Assembly (NCBI GenBank): GCA_938039225.1
Contig: CALHVH010000001.1
Coordinates: forward strand, 1 to 13,209
Reading direction: 5' to 3'
Source: an uncultured Gammaproteobacteria bacterium
Lineage (GTDB): Bacteria > Pseudomonadota > Gammaproteobacteria > Steroidobacterales > JABDMI01
Length of the DNA: 13,209 bases
The position numbers were made by a program, and so were the translations under genes. Position 1 is the first letter of the stretch, and each line of letters opens with the position of its first letter. Shown here piece by piece: positions 1 through 6,642 of this stretch. The notes under the pieces are model-generated. The model was not told where the DNA came from and searched no databases. It worked only from the letters and a program-made list of their open reading frames with translations.

Positions 1-1416
1 GATGTGGCCTATGATGCGTTTTTAACTAATGGTAAAAAAATTGATTATCTAGATGCAAAACCAGGAGAAATTGTTCGTTTACGAATTATTAACGCGGGTG
101 CCTCTACCTATTTTTACACTGAGTATGCAGCGCATCGACAACGAGTGATTGAGGCCGATGGAATGCCGGTAAGACCAACTCGAGTAAAACGTAATTTAAT
201 TACTATTGCCGAAACCTATGATGTTACGGTGAAAGTTCCTGAAACTGGAAGTGCAGAGTTTAGAGCAACCGCACAAGATGGTTCAGGTCATACGTCTTTG
301 TTTATTGGTGATAGAAACTCGCCACAAGTTCAATATGCACCGGATGTTCCTAAGCCAGATCTTTATAATTTGCACGCAGGTCATTCTATGGGTGGCATGG
401 ATCATTCCAATATGGATATGGGTTCAATGGACCATTCTATGATGGACATGGGTACGAAAGATCGACCTATGCCTCCTTATTCGCAACTGCGTTCTAAACA
501 AGATACGACTATTCCGGATAGTCAGCCACTACGCGAAATTGACTTTACTTTGAATGGTGATATGAATCGTTATGTGTGGACCTTTAATAATAGAACGCTC
601 CTCGAGTCCGACTTCATTAAGATAAATAAAGGAGAAAAAATTCGTATTACTCTCACTAATGAAACCATGATGCATCACCCAATGCATTTGCATGGACATT
701 TCTTTAGAGTCCTTAACAAACATGGAGATTATTCTCCATTGAAGCATACCGTGGATGTGCCGCCTTTGGGTAAGGTCGTTATTGAATTTGATGCCAATGA
801 AGAAAAAGATTGGTTCTTCCATTGCCATGTTTTGTATCACATGAAAGCAGGGATGTCGCGAATCTTCTCTTATAACGGTTCAGTGTTTGATCCTGAAATG
901 GTTGAGCTTAAAAAACAATTCAATAAAAAAGATCATCGCTACTCGTGGGCGGATGTTGAATTACTTAGCAATATGAGTGAGGGAGTTATTAAATCAATCA
1001 CTACACGTAAAACCTTAATGCTTGAGTGGGAAAGTGATTACGAAAATGATTATGATGTCGATTTAAGTTTTGGTCACTATTATCATCGATTTTTAAGTAC
1101 TGAGTTTGGTGTGGAGTTTGAAGACAGCCTAGAAGAGGAATTCGATAGCCACGCTTATGCCGCAGTGAATTATATGTTGCCCTATATGTTTGATAGTCAA
1201 CTGCGAATTAACCACGAAGGTGATGTTCGTATTAGCTTAGAGAAAGAATTGCAACTTACAGATAGATTCGAATTGCATCTAGAAGCTGAATACGACACAC
1301 ATGAAAAAGAAGAGTGGGCTGCTGAATTAGCCTATACCGTTAATAAGCAATTCGATCTAGTTATGAAAAAACATTCTGAATATGATTTTGGGCTAGGTGT
1401 TAAGATTCGCTTTTAA
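1..1416 (+). CDS. copA: CopA-type multicopper oxidase with C-terminal CopB-like barrel segment (5' partial)
   Basis: Periplasmic copper-resistance oxidase. The reading frame is open at base 1, so the N-terminal cupredoxin domain lies outside the window; residues are numbered here from the codon at base 1. Residues 1 to about 115 are the middle cupredoxin domain. A Met/His-rich linker (about 125-159, repeated MDHS and MDMG units) fits Cu(I) binding. The last cupredoxin domain carries HPMHLHGH (H226, H229, H231 and H233) and HCH (H274, C275, H276) with H280 and M285, so the type 1, 2 and 3 copper ligands of this domain are all present. Typical CopA ends shortly after this motif, but here about 175 residues follow (295-471). 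They are rich in alternating beta-strand pattern, include LPY (393-395) followed by a GDVRISLEKE...LT segment resembling the CopB outer-membrane protein, and end in Phe as barrel proteins do. This looks like a CopA-CopB fusion. The oxidase call is firm; the barrel call is inference from pattern. Confidence 0.93.
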   Translation, partial: DVAYDAFLTNGKKIDYLDAKPGEIVRLRIINAGASTYFYTEYAAHRQRVIEADGMPVRPTRVKRNLITIAETYDVTVKVPETGSAEFRATAQDGSGHTSLFIGDRNSPQVQYAPDVPKPDLYNLHAGHSMGGMDHSNMDMGSMDHSMMDMGTKDRPMPPYSQLRSKQDTTIPDSQPLREIDFTLNGDMNRYVWTFNNRTLLESDFIKINKGEKIRITLTNETMMHHPMHLHGHFFRVLNKHGDYSPLKHTVDVPPLGKVVIEFDANEEKDWFFHCHVLYHMKAGMSRIFSYNGSVFDPEMVELKKQFNKKDHRYSWADVELLSNMSEGVIKSITTRKTLMLEWESDYENDYDVDLSFGHYYHRFLSTEFGVEFEDSLEEEFDSHAYAAVNYMLPYMFDSQLRINHEGDVRISLEKELQLTDRFELHLEAEYDTHEKEEWAAELAYTVNKQFDLVMKKHSEYDFGLGVKIRF

Positions 1417-1438
1417 ATATTGTTGAGTTAATCAAACT

Positions 1439-2179
1439 GTGAATACATATAAGCCACTTTATGGAATAATTTTTTATTGCATTATCGCTATAGTATTGTC
1501 TGGAATATTTCGCCCAGGTTTTTTCGATTTTTATAATCAAGGGCAATACAATATCTTTGTCACTCTTGTATTTGTGGTATTTCTAGTAGGATGGGGTCCT
1601 GCAATAGCTGCGTTTCTTTCCTGGAAGTTATTTGGTAGACAGAATCGTATCTCATCATTATTTGGTACATGGCGTAATGGCGCTATACTAATGTCATTAA
1701 TTCCTGCAGGAGTGTTCGCATTTTTTGGCTATCCAAATGAGCAAGGCATTAATCCACATTTAGCCGGTGCAATATTAGGAGCATTAATCTTTCTTTATGC
1801 CTTAGGTGAAGAAATTGGCTGGCGTGGTTATATGCATGATGCATTATCACCAAGACCAATATGGTTACGCGCTGTGATTATTTCAATTGTTTGGTGGGCT
1901 TGGCATTTATGGTTTCTTCAAGACGGTACTAGCCCAGGAATTTTACTAATAGGCTATGGAATTATCTTGGTATCAGCATTGATATTCTCTTGGATAATCT
2001 CCGAGAGTAAGTCATGGATATCCGCTGCAAGTTTTCATTCGATTGGCAATATAGGGTTTATGGCAGCAGTTATTGATTTACCAAATGATGAAAGACTAAA
2101 AATTGCAGGTATATCCTTAGCCTTATTAATTGTTGTACATCATTTTTGGAAGCAAAGAGTTAAACAAGTTTTAGTTTGA
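1439..2179 (+). CDS. CPBP family intramembrane protease-like protein
   Basis: Polytopic inner-membrane protein of 246 residues in the CPBP (CAAX protease and bacteriocin-processing, Abi) family of glutamate intramembrane proteases. All three family motifs are visible: EExxxR (E124, E125, R129) in GEEIGWRG, a second conserved His (H156) in WWAWHLW, and HxxxN (H200, N204) in FHSIGN. About eight hydrophobic segments cover most of the chain. The start is GTG: an in-frame stop lies at 1424-1426 and no ATG is available near the N-terminus; the upstream Shine-Dalgarno is weak. It begins 22 bases after the oxidase stop and may be co-transcribed with it, although nothing ties it to copper. The substrate is unknown; proposed roles in the family include prenyl-protein processing, bacteriocin self-immunity and membrane-protein degradation. 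Confidence 0.85.
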   Translation: MNTYKPLYGIIFYCIIAIVLSGIFRPGFFDFYNQGQYNIFVTLVFVVFLVGWGPAIAAFLSWKLFGRQNRISSLFGTWRNGAILMSLIPAGVFAFFGYPNEQGINPHLAGAILGALIFLYALGEEIGWRGYMHDALSPRPIWLRAVIISIVWWAWHLWFLQDGTSPGILLIGYGIILVSALIFSWIISESKSWISAASFHSIGNIGFMAAVIDLPNDERLKIAGISLALLIVVHHFWKQRVKQVLV

Positions 2180-2200
2180 ATTTGAAACACATATAAAAAA

Positions 2201-2668
2201 TTAATATTTAATACCAACTTTTTTGTAGATAAATGATAAAAGCCATAAAGGCCCAATCATTAAAAACTGTATGTCTTTTAAAAATGAAGGCTTTTTACCC
2301 TCAATCTCATGACCAACAAATTGCACAGCCCATGCAGCAACAAAAATAGCTAAGCTTTGCTTCCATAAAGCAATGTCTATTCCAAGCATAAGGTGTATTA
2401 CGTAAACAATTGCAATTGAAAATAGAACCATGCCTAAGGCTAGAGGCAATGATAAAAAGGCATAATAAATAATCCCTAGAATTAGTGCGATACTGCCAAA
2501 GTTTAGTCTTGGCGAAATGTTGCTAATAAATTCAGGAACTGGAATTGAACCGAGTAGTCCAATGACACTTAACACAATCAAAGGAACACATATCCAGTGG
2601 ATGAGTTTATTGGTCGGGTTTTGATGACTGGCGCCATATTCTGCTAAGAATTGATCAACTTTACGCAT
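2201..2668 (-). CDS. DUF962 / Mpo1-like membrane protein
   Basis: Membrane protein of 155 residues matching the DUF962 (YGL010w/Mpo1-like) family. Diagnostic features are the N-terminal EYGASHQNPTNKLIHWICVP block (H15 and H24) and the C-terminal QFVGHEIEGKKPS block (H120, E121, E123), with a further His at 92. Four to five hydrophobic segments lie between and after them (about 26-45, 57-70, 72-95, 104-118 and 130-150). Yeast Mpo1 is an Fe(II)-dependent dioxygenase in alpha-oxidation of 2-hydroxy fatty acids, and the conserved histidines are thought to bind the metal. Whether bacterial members do the same is not settled, so I give no gene name. It converges on the CPBP gene with a 21-base gap and no clear terminator between them. 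It is divergent from the OmpA lipoprotein gene. Confidence 0.85.
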   Translation of the reverse strand: MRKVDQFLAEYGASHQNPTNKLIHWICVPLIVLSVIGLLGSIPVPEFISNISPRLNFGSIALILGIIYYAFLSLPLALGMVLFSIAIVYVIHLMLGIDIALWKQSLAIFVAAWAVQFVGHEIEGKKPSFLKDIQFLMIGPLWLLSFIYKKVGIKY

Positions 2669-2894
2669 AATTTTTACTCAAATTGCATATTGAATTAGCA
2701 CTTTACACTCGCTGTTTATTTATAACAAGTATATTTTTTGACGATCATATCAATGCTAAGTCTTTATAATCATTAGTTATTATTTAAATAGTGTTTATTT
2801 ATACTGTAAAATTCAATTTATTCAGATTTATTCATTTGCTATTCATTTTTTAAAGTTAAACTAGCACCGTATCTACACATAAAAGGAGATACCT
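2669..2894. other. AT-rich divergent intergenic region
   Basis: Very AT-rich spacer between the minus-strand DUF962 gene and the plus-strand OmpA lipoprotein gene, so it must hold promoters for both. For the lipoprotein, the best -10 candidates are TATAAT (2765-2770) and TATACT (2800-2805). Neither has a convincing -35 at 16-18 bases: TTGACG at 2738-2743 is 21 bases from TATAAT. A strong Shine-Dalgarno (AAAGGAGA, 2882-2889) precedes the ATG at 2895. I see no ORF, hairpin terminator or RNA gene here. Confidence 0.4.
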
Positions 2895-3587
2895 ATGAAC
2901 AATTTTTCTAAACATAAAGTTACACGATTATTTTCAGTTATTGCGCTTACTGCAGTAATGACGACAGGCTGTACAACTTACAATCCATACAGTGGAGATG
3001 AGCAAACATCTAAGGCCACCAAGGGCGCGATCATTGGTGCGGTTTCTGGAGCGGTTCTTGGAGCGCTTACCGGTGACGACTCACGTGAACGTAAAAAGCG
3101 TGCTTTAATCGGTGCTGGTGTCGGTGGTATTGCAGGCGGTAGCGTTGGCTACTATATGGATGTTCAAGAAGCTAAATTGCGGGAGCAATTACGAGGTTCA
3201 GGGGTAAGTGTTTCACGCGATGGCGATAATATTGTTCTGAATATGCCTGGTAATATTACCTTTGCTACTAATAGTTCTGACCTAAATGGCAACTTTTTTA
3301 GTGTTTTGGATTCAGTATCTTTGGTATTAAATGAGTACGATAAAACCGTAGTTGAACTTGCGGGTCATACAGATAGTACAGGCTCTGATCAATACAATCA
3401 GTCTTTATCTGAGCGAAGAGCGGGCACAGTTTCTGCTTATTTAAATAATAAAGGAATTAATCTAAATCGTTTACTGGTTGTAGGTTATGGGGAAGCATAC
3501 CCTATCGCTGACAATTCCAGTGAGTCTGGACGTGAGGCTAATCGTAGGGTTGAGTTAACCTTATTACCAATAGTAGAAGAAGGTTAA
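2895..3587 (+). CDS. OmpA-family outer-membrane lipoprotein (YiaD-like)
   Basis: Predicted outer-membrane lipoprotein of 230 residues that anchors to peptidoglycan. The signal peptide ends at TTGC with the lipidated Cys at 26; there is no Asp at +2, which favours outer-membrane sorting. Residues about 43-85 form two glycine-zipper hydrophobic stretches separated by a charged DDSRERKKR loop, a layout seen in YiaD-type proteins. The C-terminal OmpA domain (about 108-225) contains NITFATNS, then GHTDSTGSDQYNQSLSERRA. D160 and R175 have the 15-residue spacing of the diaminopimelate-binding Asp/Arg pair of OmpA. The start is supported by a strong Shine-Dalgarno, and the gene is followed by a hairpin terminator, so it is probably a single-gene transcript. 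The precise role (envelope integrity or a BAM-related accessory) cannot be read from sequence. Confidence 0.9.
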   Translation: MNNFSKHKVTRLFSVIALTAVMTTGCTTYNPYSGDEQTSKATKGAIIGAVSGAVLGALTGDDSRERKKRALIGAGVGGIAGGSVGYYMDVQEAKLREQLRGSGVSVSRDGDNIVLNMPGNITFATNSSDLNGNFFSVLDSVSLVLNEYDKTVVELAGHTDSTGSDQYNQSLSERRAGTVSAYLNNKGINLNRLLVVGYGEAYPIADNSSESGREANRRVELTLLPIVEEG

Positions 3588-3633
3588 AGATATTTTTTCA
3601 TAAAAGATACAATCTTTTACTTGTAATCAATAC

Positions 3634-3670
3634 ATTAAGGCTGGCACACTGTCAGCCTTAATGCGTTTTA
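3634..3670 (+). terminator. Rho-independent terminator after the OmpA lipoprotein gene
   Basis: A perfect 10-bp stem (ATTAAGGCTG at 3634-3643 pairing with CAGCCTTAAT at 3653-3662) with a 9-base loop is followed by GCGTTTTAT. A smaller perfect 8-bp hairpin (TAAAAGAT/ATCTTTTA, 3601-3619) lies just upstream. The T-tract is short, so termination may be partial and let some reads continue into the DUF3465 gene. Confidence 0.7.
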
Positions 3671-3682
3671 TAGATTAATACT

Positions 3683-4252
3683 ATGTCACAAAAAAATAAT
3701 TTCAATGCTCCAAAATTTGCAAAACGTAAATTAATGCGGGGTCTTACTTATGCGCTTGTTGTCGGTATTGTATGGTTTGCTCAGCAACAAGGTTGGCTGA
3801 ATAATTCTGAAGCTACGGACCATCAGGCTAAAAACCAAACTACTGCACAAGAGGCTAAGAATAAGTCTAAAACGCAAGTTAGTAGCCCTGTAAGTACAAA
3901 TGGTAAAGGTACTCAACGAAATGATAATGCTTTAATAGCTAAACTTTACCAACAGCGTAAATCTGATGAGATAGTAACCGCGGTAGGACGAGTAGGAAAG
4001 ATACTACCTGATGATAATAAAGGCAGTCGACATCAAAAGTTCTTGCTGGATATAGGGCAAAAGAAATGGTTGTTGGTTGCTCACAATATTGATCTTGCCC
4101 CTTATGTACCCTTAAGGGAAGGTGATGATGTGATAGTGCATGGCGAGTATGAGTTTAATGAAAAAGGTGGAGTAATACACTGGACCCACCATGATCCGCG
4201 TGGATATCATGAGGAAGGCTATATTGAACATAATGGGAAAAAATATAAATAG
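3683..4252 (+). CDS. Membrane-anchored DUF3465 protein
   Basis: Protein of 189 residues with a basic N-terminus, one transmembrane segment (about 19-33), a polar low-complexity linker rich in Q, K, T and N (about 40-85), and a C-terminal DUF3465 domain (about 90-189). The domain shows the family's characteristic blocks: KILPDDNKGSRHQKF (R116, H117, Q118), AHNIDLAPYVPLREGDD (H134 to P140), GEYEFNEKGGVIHWTHHDPRG (H166 to R173), and a C-terminal HNGKKY. The function of this family is not known to me; the short alternating strands suggest a small beta-barrel such as an OB-fold, which is inference. No good Shine-Dalgarno precedes the ATG at 3683, and an alternative in-frame ATG at 3734 would remove the first 17 residues but has no better one. 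The N-terminal charge pattern predicts that the domain is periplasmic. Confidence 0.85.
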   Translation: MSQKNNFNAPKFAKRKLMRGLTYALVVGIVWFAQQQGWLNNSEATDHQAKNQTTAQEAKNKSKTQVSSPVSTNGKGTQRNDNALIAKLYQQRKSDEIVTAVGRVGKILPDDNKGSRHQKFLLDIGQKKWLLVAHNIDLAPYVPLREGDDVIVHGEYEFNEKGGVIHWTHHDPRGYHEEGYIEHNGKKYK

Positions 4253-4274
4253 ATTTTTTCTATAGAGTAAAGTA

Positions 4275-4301
4275 AAAAAGCCCGCTTATAGCGGGCTTTT
4301 A
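4275..4301. terminator. Bidirectional terminator between DUF3465 and dodecin genes
   Basis: The stem AAAAGCCCGCT/AGCGGGCTTTT (4276-4286 with 4290-4300) has a TAT loop, an A-tract on its left and a T-tract on its right. It can therefore end both the plus-strand DUF3465 transcript and the minus-strand dodecin transcript, whose last gene stops at 4347. Confidence 0.88.
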
Positions 4302-4308
4302 TTAATGG

Positions 4309-4328
4309 ATTCCCACCTGCGTGGGAAT
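4309..4328. repeat. Short palindromic interspersed repeat
   Basis: The perfect inverted repeat ATTCCCAC-CTGC-GTGGGAAT is followed by GAC. It matches by eye the common bacterial repeat type built on GGATTCCC...GGGAATGAC. It lies between the shared terminator and the end of the distal dodecin gene. Only one copy is in this window, so the repeat status comes from recognition of the type rather than from copies seen here. Confidence 0.6.
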
Positions 4329-4346
4329 GACATTTATCTTTTGAAA

Positions 4347-4550
4347 TTAATCCTTAAGAATGAATGTCACTTTCATGTTTACACGGTATTCTGAAACTTC
4401 ACCGTCGGCAACAACAACTTTCATATCACCAACCCATGCACCTGTAATGTTATCAAGTGTTTTGTTAGCTTTTTTAATACCAGCTTTAACAGCATCTTCA
4501 AAAGATTTTTTTGATGAAGCAGTAATTTCCGTTACGCGAGCTATAGACAT
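4347..4550 (-). CDS. Dodecin, distal copy of a tandem pair
   Basis: Small protein of 67 residues of the dodecin family, which forms hollow dodecamers that store flavin or its breakdown products. The fold order is readable: strand MSIARVTEITASS, helix SFEDAVKAGIKKANKTL, then two strands ending in EVSEYRVNMKVTFILKD. It is identical to the proximal copy at 51 of 67 positions by manual alignment. In the Halobacterium dodecin the flavin-stacking Trp sits three residues after the conserved Asn (N34 here); that position is Gly37 here, and the Trp is at 39. The Gln of the EYQV segment is Arg56. A good Shine-Dalgarno (AGGAGA) precedes the ATG. The 46-base gap to the first copy holds a small hairpin without a T-run (GCTTTC/GAAAGC, 4569-4583), so both genes are probably on one transcript. 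Confidence 0.93.
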   Translation of the reverse strand: MSIARVTEITASSKKSFEDAVKAGIKKANKTLDNITGAWVGDMKVVVADGEVSEYRVNMKVTFILKD

Positions 4551-4596
4551 AGTTTTTCTCCTGTTTAGGCTTTCGTTGAAAGCGTTTAATAGTTAA

Positions 4597-4800
4597 TTAA
4601 TCTTTAAGAATGAATGAAAGTTTTAATGCTACACGGTATTCCGAAACCTCACCGTCAACAATAACAACTTTCATATCTTCGACCCATGCACCTGTAATAT
4701 TGTCGATGGTTTTGTTTGTACGTTTAACTCCTTGGCGTACTGCATCATCAAAACTTTTACTTGATGAGGCAATAATCTCAGTAACTCTAGCAATAGACAT
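4597..4800 (-). CDS. Dodecin, proximal copy of a tandem pair
   Basis: First of two adjacent dodecin genes, 67 residues, with the same length and core as its neighbour. Changes are concentrated in the helix (R22, Q23, V25, R27, T28) and the last two strands (A58, L59, L61, S62), and Glu replaces Gly at 41. D42 to V46 and the EVSEYRV segment are unchanged. This pattern fits two paralogues that could form homo- or mixed dodecamers. The role inferred from the family is binding and buffering of free flavin in the cytoplasm. A strong Shine-Dalgarno (AAGGAGAA) sits 5 bases before the ATG. A sigma70-type promoter lies about 75 bases upstream. Confidence 0.93.
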   Translation of the reverse strand: MSIARVTEIIASSSKSFDDAVRQGVKRTNKTIDNITGAWVEDMKVVIVDGEVSEYRVALKLSFILKD

Positions 4801-4876
4801 TAAGTTCTCCTTGTATATGAGTTTCTGCGTTGTTGTCCTTCAACGTCGTAAGTACGATTTAGAAACGTGGCTAAAC

Positions 4877-4905
4877 AGTCTATGAATACCTGAACTTAGC
4901 GTCAA
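4877..4905 (-). promoter_or_regulatory. Sigma70-type promoter for the dodecin pair
   Basis: Read on the minus strand: TTGACG, a 17-base spacer, then TAGACT. This is five of six matches at -35 and four of six at -10 with ideal spacing. The predicted transcript starts near 4870, giving a leader of about 70 bases. That leader includes the palindrome TCGTA-AG-TACGA (4846-4857) and a hairpin CGTTG/CAACG (4828-4845). Confidence 0.65.
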
Positions 4906-4964
4906 GTGAATAATGCTTGTATTTACTAATTTTTAACAAAATTGCCTTGTATAAACACTATTAA

Positions 4965-5621
4965 CTAGGTTATTCCTACTTCGCCAGCTTCAATAACTTC
5001 TTTTTCAGCAGCGCCTTCAGCTTTCCATTGCAGCATTGCGGGTCTTGAAAGCATAAAATCACAGTATTCTTTTGCAGCACCAGAGAGAATAACCTGATAG
5101 CTTGCAAAACGAAATGCAACGGGAGCATACATTGCATCTGCTATAGAAAATTCTCCAAAAAGCCAAGGTCCATGAGATGCATTTTGATTGCGACATTCGG
5201 TCCAAATCTGAATAACTCGGTCTATGTCAGTTTGTAAGTGATCATCCATACTCACAACGCGATTTGTAGCTCGACAATTCATCGGCATTTTTTCTCGTAA
5301 AGCGAAAAAACCGGAATGCATTTCACATGAAATAGTTCTAGCTAAAATTCTTTTATCTGGATCTTGAGGCCATAACTGTTTTTCAGGATAAGATTCATTT
5401 AAGTACTCTGCAATAGATAAGGAATCCCAAATAACGTGTTTGGCACTACGTAGAACGGGCACTCGTTTTGTTGGTGAGTACTCTCCGAGTTTTTCCTCAT
5501 AGCCGTCAGTAAAGAGTTTAATGAGTATTTCATCAAACTCAATTTCAGCTTCTTTTAATATTAGCCAAGGTCTTAAAGACCACGAAGAATAATTTTTATT
5601 TCCAATGATGAGGGTATTCAT
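4965..5621 (-). CDS. Glutathione S-transferase family protein
   Basis: Cytosolic GST-like protein of 218 residues. The thioredoxin-like N-terminal domain has the NKNYSSWSLRPWL opening (8-20), the cis-proline in VPVL (P55) and the glutathione gamma-glutamyl contact pair D66-S67. The all-helical C-terminal domain carries EMHSGFFALREKMPMNCR (100-117) and the N-capping box region FGEFSIAD (S159, D162). These blocks define a proteobacterial GST subfamily whose physiological substrate is unknown to me; Ser12 or Ser13 is the likely catalytic residue by position. The Shine-Dalgarno is weak (CGAGAA). It lies downstream of rpoH on the same strand but beyond the rpoH terminator, so it probably has its own promoter; TATAAA in the AT-rich spacer is a weak candidate. 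No terminator is evident between it and the dodecin promoter region. Confidence 0.9.
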   Translation of the reverse strand: MNTLIIGNKNYSSWSLRPWLILKEAEIEFDEILIKLFTDGYEEKLGEYSPTKRVPVLRSAKHVIWDSLSIAEYLNESYPEKQLWPQDPDKRILARTISCEMHSGFFALREKMPMNCRATNRVVSMDDHLQTDIDRVIQIWTECRNQNASHGPWLFGEFSIADAMYAPVAFRFASYQVILSGAAKEYCDFMLSRPAMLQWKAEGAAEKEVIEAGEVGIT

Positions 5622-5667
5622 TTTGGTTCTCGCGTCATAGATGTTTTATAGAAAATACAAAAGTAAC

Positions 5668-5697
5668 AAAAAAGCCGATGCATTGCATCGGCTTTTA
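5668..5697 (-). terminator. Rho-independent terminator of rpoH
   Basis: The stem GCCGATGC/GCATCGGC (5674-5681 with 5685-5692) has a three-base loop and is flanked by A-tracts and T-tracts. On the minus strand it ends in GGCTTTTTTG, 20-odd bases after the rpoH stop, and separates rpoH from the GST gene. Confidence 0.88.
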
Positions 5698-5719
5698 AAA
5701 AATATATATCTTTAAATTT

Positions 5720-6622
5720 TTAAATTTCTATATATTTTCGTAATTTTTTCATGGCATTAGCTTCTAGTTGTCTAACTCTTTCGGCAGAAATTGAGTATTG
5801 ATCAGCTAGGTCATGCAATGTCGCTTTGCTTTCGCTTAACCAACGTTGCTTAAGTATGTCACGACTTCTATCGTCAAGTTCGCCCAAGGCTTTAGCAAGT
5901 TGCTGATTGTTATGAGAGCCATAATCTTCAGCTTCAAGTATTTCAGCCGGGTTTGCATCTTGTTTTTCTAAATACGCGACTGGAGCAAAGCTTTTCTCGT
6001 CATCATCAGAAGCGCTAAGATCGAAACCGATGTCAGAACCCGTTATGCGTTTTTCCATTTCACGCACAGTTTCTACTTTAACGTTTAACTCTTTGGCAAT
6101 AGTCAAACTTTCTTCATGACTTAACCAGCCAAGGTTTTTACGCATTTTGCGAAGGTTAAAGAAAAGTTTACGTTGCGATTTAGTTGTAGCAATTTTAACT
6201 AAACGCCAGTTCTTAATGACATATTCATGAATTTCAGCTCTAATCCAATGCACCGCAAAAGATACTAGACGCACCCCAACATTTGGATCAAATCGTTTGA
6301 CGGCTTTCATTAATCCGATATTACCTTCTTGGATTAAATCGTTGAGTTGTAATCCATAACCTTTGTAGCCTTTTGCAATATGCACAACAAAGCGAAGGTG
6401 CGGAAGAATTAACTCACGCGCAGCATTAAGGTCACCATGTTCTTGTAAGCGAGTGGCTAATATGACTTCATCTTCTTTGCTCAATACAGGGATTGCAGAA
6501 ACCGAACTCATATAAGACTCGATACTTGAGTTGGCTCCTTTAAGCATCAATTCATAATTATGCTTAATCGATGGCAAGCTTGCGGTTTGATTGGTCATGA
6601 TAGGTAAATTGGCTGTTGTCAT
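5720..6622 (-). CDS. rpoH: RNA polymerase sigma-32 factor RpoH
   Basis: Heat-shock sigma factor of 300 residues, about 16 longer than the E. coli protein because of an extra Ser/Asn-rich N-terminus. Region 1.2 covers about 33-63. Region 2 (about 72-142) includes DLIQEGNIGLM (95-105), the core-binding segment, and FAVHWIRAEIHEYV, the -10 recognition helix. The RpoH box QRKLFFNLR (150-158) is intact and separates this from RpoD and RpoS. The C-terminal helix-turn-helix (about 267-290, SAERVRQLEANAMKKLR) reads the -35. The start has a good Shine-Dalgarno (TAGGAG) 8 bases upstream. The gene follows ftsX by 136 bases and has its own control region: a perfect CIRCE operator and a sigmaE-like promoter. 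It ends in a strong hairpin terminator. Known family control at the level of mRNA structure and DnaK/GroEL-FtsH degradation cannot be judged here. Confidence 0.98.
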   Translation of the reverse strand: MTTANLPIMTNQTASLPSIKHNYELMLKGANSSIESYMSSVSAIPVLSKEDEVILATRLQEHGDLNAARELILPHLRFVVHIAKGYKGYGLQLNDLIQEGNIGLMKAVKRFDPNVGVRLVSFAVHWIRAEIHEYVIKNWRLVKIATTKSQRKLFFNLRKMRKNLGWLSHEESLTIAKELNVKVETVREMEKRITGSDIGFDLSASDDDEKSFAPVAYLEKQDANPAEILEAEDYGSHNNQQLAKALGELDDRSRDILKQRWLSESKATLHDLADQYSISAERVRQLEANAMKKLRKYIEI

Positions 6623-6642
6623 TATTGTCTCCTAAGCGGATT

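Noticed and set aside
529..840. Minus-strand open frame opposite the oxidase
   Set aside because: It lies opposite the copper-ligand region of the multicopper oxidase and has no start signals of its own or protein-like features.
2738..2770. TTGACG...TATAAT promoter for the OmpA lipoprotein
   Set aside because: The spacer is 21 bases, too long for a sigma70 promoter; other hexamers in the region are equally weak.
4569..4583. Terminator between the two dodecin genes
   Set aside because: Only a six-base stem with a three-base loop and no T-run; more likely a minor intercistronic hairpin.
4360..4885. Plus-strand open frames opposite the dodecin genes
   Set aside because: They are exact antisense shadows of two well-supported dodecin genes and look similar to each other only because the dodecins are paralogues.
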